From contig CM064505.1 of NCBI GenBank assembly GCA_032716605.1, positions 48,805,762 through 48,869,761 on the forward strand: DNA of 64,000 nucleotides, written 5' to 3'. The notes below the pieces were generated by a model. The model was given only the letters and a program-made list of their open reading frames with translations, was not told where the DNA came from and ran no database searches. The DNA is from Paralithodes platypus (taxonomy: Eukaryota > Arthropoda > Malacostraca > Decapoda > Lithodidae). Position numbers and translations under genes: made by a program. Each line of letters opens with the position of its first letter. The stretch's first letter is position 1. Shown here one piece after another: positions 61,383 to 64,000 of the stretch.

Positions 61383-63968
61383 ATGCCGCTCCCTTTCTGC
61401 ACCAGGCGGGGATGTGGTAAGCCTGTGGTCAGTCCCGACCATCTGGAGTGCCCTACCCACGTAGCTTGTTACTCCAGGGATGGTTATGCTCCCAGGAGGT
61501 GCGGCCCTTGCCTCATTAATGTCTTGGCGGTGGAGTCTCAACCCTCATCGCCGGCGGCTGCGGAGGCTGCGGCGCGCCTCCTGACTACGTGGGAGGGCAT
61601 TGCCCGATATGTTGGGGGGACCCTACACCGCATCCCTCACTTCAAGGACGAGGATGTTCGGCTCCTGCTCCGCCTTCCTTCTGCTCATCCGTCAGGGCTC
61701 AGGGCCGCCCTTCCTCAAGTGCCTCCTGCGGACCTCATCTCATCGTCTTTGAACCGCGGACGGAAGCGGAAGTCTCCACCTTCACCTGTTTGGGCGTCAG
61801 GGTCGACTACGTTTCGGGCGAAGCGCACTGTACCACCTGTGCTTCGTGTTGTGTCCCCTCACTTTGCCCCACCACGGCGGACTACCCACGACTTGATCAA
61901 GGAGATTGAGGCATCTCAGGCTGCAGGACATCAACCTGTTCCTCCTCCACCTGCCAGCACTTCGTCGCCTGCACCACGGGTGGTCTCCATGTTTGGTCCG
62001 GCCGTTAATGTGCGCGCCCCGCCTCTGTCTCCTCTGGGGTCCCCAGGTCCTGTTGATCCGGCGTTTCGCTGTGCCCAGTCCTCTCCTGTGGGTCGTGCTC
62101 CATCGCCTCCTCCGGCAGTGCCCGACGCCGGTGAAGAGAACGAGTGGACTGACGTGGAGGAGGATTTTGAGGATCCTGGGGGCTTCGGAGGGGGAAATTG
62201 GATGGAGCATGAGGAGGACGTTGACGTAGTTGTCTTGGAGGACTCCCCACATCCGGTTATGCACTATACGCCTCCCCCTCGCTTTCCTGTTCGGCGGTCT
62301 CTGCTGCGCGTCGACGTGTCGACTTCCCCTGAATCGACGTCGCCTGAGCGCTCGGCCGCGGCCCCTGAGTGGATTGAGGCTTTCAACTCTCTCAAGGAGG
62401 AGAACTGTGCTAGGTTTGGGGTTTTGCAAGCAACCCTGGACCGGCTTACTGAGGCTATGGTTAAGCCTCCTCAGCTTCCTACAGTGGTTCCTGTTGTTAC
62501 CCCTCTTCCGCCATTTGAAGATATGCTGCCTACTGGCCCTGCTACCCCTGTGGTGGCGGCCCCGGCTCTACCTGTGCCTGCCCCCTCTCCGACTCCCTCG
62601 CCGTCTTTTGTCGTGCTGCCTGGGAGCGGGCTGGGGTTGGTTGGCCAACCCGTTAGTGTTCCCCCACTGTCTAAATTTAATATCTCCAAACGTGTCCTCC
62701 CTTCTTTGTATGGCGAGCCTGCGTCTTGGCAGAATGTGGTGGCTACTAACCCAGACCTGGCCGCCACTCATGCACGGGGGGAACGGCCGGTTGCTGATAA
62801 TTGGGCTATACAGATTAGTGGTAAAGGTGTCTTTCGAGCTCTGACTCCGGACGGCCTAGTCCCAGAGGTCGATATCCGGCCTCACCCCAGTAGGTCGGAT
62901 ATGCAGTTTTTCACGTACCGTCCTAGGGTATCTCCCTCTGGGTCTACACGTCTATGGTCGGACTACACCCGCCAAGACATCTTAGCTGATGCGCCCGCTC
63001 TGTCAGCCATTGCCGGTCTTCCTATGGTTAAGAGTGCTCACGATGCGGAAGGCACCGTCATGCTCGAGCTCACCAATCTTGAGGACGGGCCGTGGGATCG
63101 ATGGCTGGCGGAAGGGGTTGATTTTGGCGTCAGGTCGGCTGAGAGCTTTATTTCTCTCCCTCCTCCCGACAGCACATTTGTGTCTGGGCTCGTTCTGACC
63201 TCGTCCGGGGTCTCTTCCAAGTATTGGTCATGGTTGAATGCCCCTAAAATTATTTTAGATCATTTGCCCTCGTCTTTATTCGTGCCCTCGGAGAAGAGTG
63301 CCCTGGATCGGGATCTCCGGCTCCGGCAACGCGCCGCTCGATTGCTCTCCACCCTCCTTCTGCAGTTTCAGATGGCGAGGATTCACCTCCGGCTTCTGGA
63401 AGCCGAGCCCGCTGGCGACCTTCAGAAGGGTTGGGAGACCTTGCGGCGTGTGCAGCTGCAGCTCGCCCTGAACTCGGTGGGTGACCTTCAGGGTGCCGTC
63501 CATGAGGCTGCTCGGTGTCGGCAGTCTCTGAGGGTGGCTTTCTGTAAGAAGGCGCCAGCTGAGGTCAAGACTAAGCTGCTCCTCTCTGAACTCGCTACCC
63601 CGGGTCTCTTCTCCGATGGTGCGTGGCAAGAGGCTTACCTCTTTGCGTCGGCGGGACGCTTCGCGCCCGGTGTTTCTAGGGCGTCGCGGCCTCCCGCCGC
63701 CGCTTCCTCCCTGGGTCGTGGGCGACGCCAAGGGGGCTGGGGACGGGCCTCGCGCCCTTCTGTCCACCACTCTCCTCTTCGCCCATCTCGTCAGCTCGCT
63801 TTTGAGGCGTCCTCGCGGCATTCCGACCAGAGGCAGGATCATAGCCGCCCAACGCAGGATCCTCCGCGCAGGTTTCAGGGACGCGGTCGCTCCAGGGGAG
63901 GGGGTGCCCGTGGAGGTCAGTCTCGCCGCGGCAAGACTGATGACTATGCTGGGACAAAAAACCGCTAG
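61383..63968 (+). CDS. DIRS ORF1 (gag-like), element 5, intact
   Basis: An open frame of 861 residues from the Met at 61383; the longer frame from 61134 is leader sequence. Residues 6-43 carry C-x4-C-x8-H-x2-C-x2-H-x2-C-x10-C-x2-C. A Pro-rich linker and an acidic segment (EENEWTDVEEDFED) follow. A conserved domain from ~residue 440 includes ISKRVLPSLYGEPASW, LNAPKIILDHLP, DRDLRLRQRAARLLS and VHEAARCRQSLRVAF, matching elements 1 and 4. The C-terminus is Arg/Gly-rich, suited to RNA binding. Strong GC bias sets it apart from neighbours. Undamaged, so this copy may be young; pol would start after 63968. Confidence 0.8.
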   Translation: MPLPFCTRRGCGKPVVSPDHLECPTHVACYSRDGYAPRRCGPCLINVLAVESQPSSPAAAEAAARLLTTWEGIARYVGGTLHRIPHFKDEDVRLLLRLPSAHPSGLRAALPQVPPADLISSSLNRGRKRKSPPSPVWASGSTTFRAKRTVPPVLRVVSPHFAPPRRTTHDLIKEIEASQAAGHQPVPPPPASTSSPAPRVVSMFGPAVNVRAPPLSPLGSPGPVDPAFRCAQSSPVGRAPSPPPAVPDAGEENEWTDVEEDFEDPGGFGGGNWMEHEEDVDVVVLEDSPHPVMHYTPPPRFPVRRSLLRVDVSTSPESTSPERSAAAPEWIEAFNSLKEENCARFGVLQATLDRLTEAMVKPPQLPTVVPVVTPLPPFEDMLPTGPATPVVAAPALPVPAPSPTPSPSFVVLPGSGLGLVGQPVSVPPLSKFNISKRVLPSLYGEPASWQNVVATNPDLAATHARGERPVADNWAIQISGKGVFRALTPDGLVPEVDIRPHPSRSDMQFFTYRPRVSPSGSTRLWSDYTRQDILADAPALSAIAGLPMVKSAHDAEGTVMLELTNLEDGPWDRWLAEGVDFGVRSAESFISLPPPDSTFVSGLVLTSSGVSSKYWSWLNAPKIILDHLPSSLFVPSEKSALDRDLRLRQRAARLLSTLLLQFQMARIHLRLLEAEPAGDLQKGWETLRRVQLQLALNSVGDLQGAVHEAARCRQSLRVAFCKKAPAEVKTKLLLSELATPGLFSDGAWQEAYLFASAGRFAPGVSRASRPPAAASSLGRGRRQGGWGRASRPSVHHSPLRPSRQLAFEASSRHSDQRQDHSRPTQDPPRRFQGRGRSRGGGARGGQSRRGKTDDYAGTKNR

Positions 63969-64000
63969 TACCTCCGGCTTTTTCCCCCTTCTCTCCCGAC
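63969..64000 (+). other. Start of region after ORF1, window edge
   Basis: Only 32 bp remain. The RT of DIRS-like elements would begin shortly downstream or overlap ORF1 in another frame; it cannot be judged here. Confidence 0.4.

Overview
The window is eukaryotic, AT-rich in most places, and made almost wholly of transposable elements nested in one another. There are no operons, no bacterial genes and no CRISPR. The mix of several DIRS-like tyrosine-recombinase retrotransposons, Jockey-like and GATA-tailed LINEs, pogo/Tigger-like TA elements, TTAA elements, long CT, GATA and A/T microsatellites, and one intron-bounded host exon, fits an arthropod genome, most likely a decapod crustacean. The organism is inferred from element content, not proven.

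The only host gene piece I can support is one exon at 29122-29269 (+). It encodes a stretch typical of the TruD/PUS7 pseudouridine synthases and has consensus splice sites, so part of the window is probably PUS7 intron.

Layout. 1-4068: DIRS-like element 1 (minus), with a GATA-tailed LINE end (81-290) and a ~200-bp repeat inserted in it. 4069-5254: TTAA element carrying a tRNA-type SINE. 5255-8348: a tandem array of a GGTACCCGG-rich unit, split by a 1.4-kb hAT-like element with an 8-bp target duplication, then a TIR element. 8349-11654: degraded DIRS-like element 2 (plus). 11962-18466: DIRS-like element 3 (minus), split by a ~4-kb DNA transposon (12053-16030) that encodes a broken ~1000-residue zinc-finger/FEN1-like protein between foldback arms. 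18467-25070: GATA-tailed LINE, more GGTACCCGG arrays, two diverged ~1.4-2-kb tandem modules and two small TA elements. 25070-33000: microsatellites, pogo-like elements, LINE fragments, the PUS7 exon, a TIR element and a TTAA element. 33171-34903: Jockey-like LINE. 35968-37858: GATA-tailed LINE. 38046-44800: DIRS-like element 4 (minus), nearly full length, with four later insertions. 45063-53020: nested pogo-like, TTAA and SINE insertions. 53140-58658: pogo-like and Harbinger-like transposase pieces and a 21-bp minisatellite. 59100-64000: leader and intact ORF1 of a GC-rich DIRS-like element 5 (plus), whose pol would lie beyond the window.

Main points. (1) The 12-16 kb DNA transposon has no DDE transposase I can recognise; its protein carries two C2HC fingers and FEN1/XPG-like motifs. 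(2) An AAC-tailed SINE (eight copies) shares its 3' end with the Jockey-like LINE, a likely SINE-LINE partner pair, and full-length copies start with a run of GC hairpins. (3) Three divergent DIRS-like lineages share an N-terminal Cys/His motif in ORF1. (4) The leader of element 5 holds a cluster of about a dozen CGCTCYRGRGCG-like palindromes. Target duplications and interrupted reading frames give a clear relative order for many insertions.
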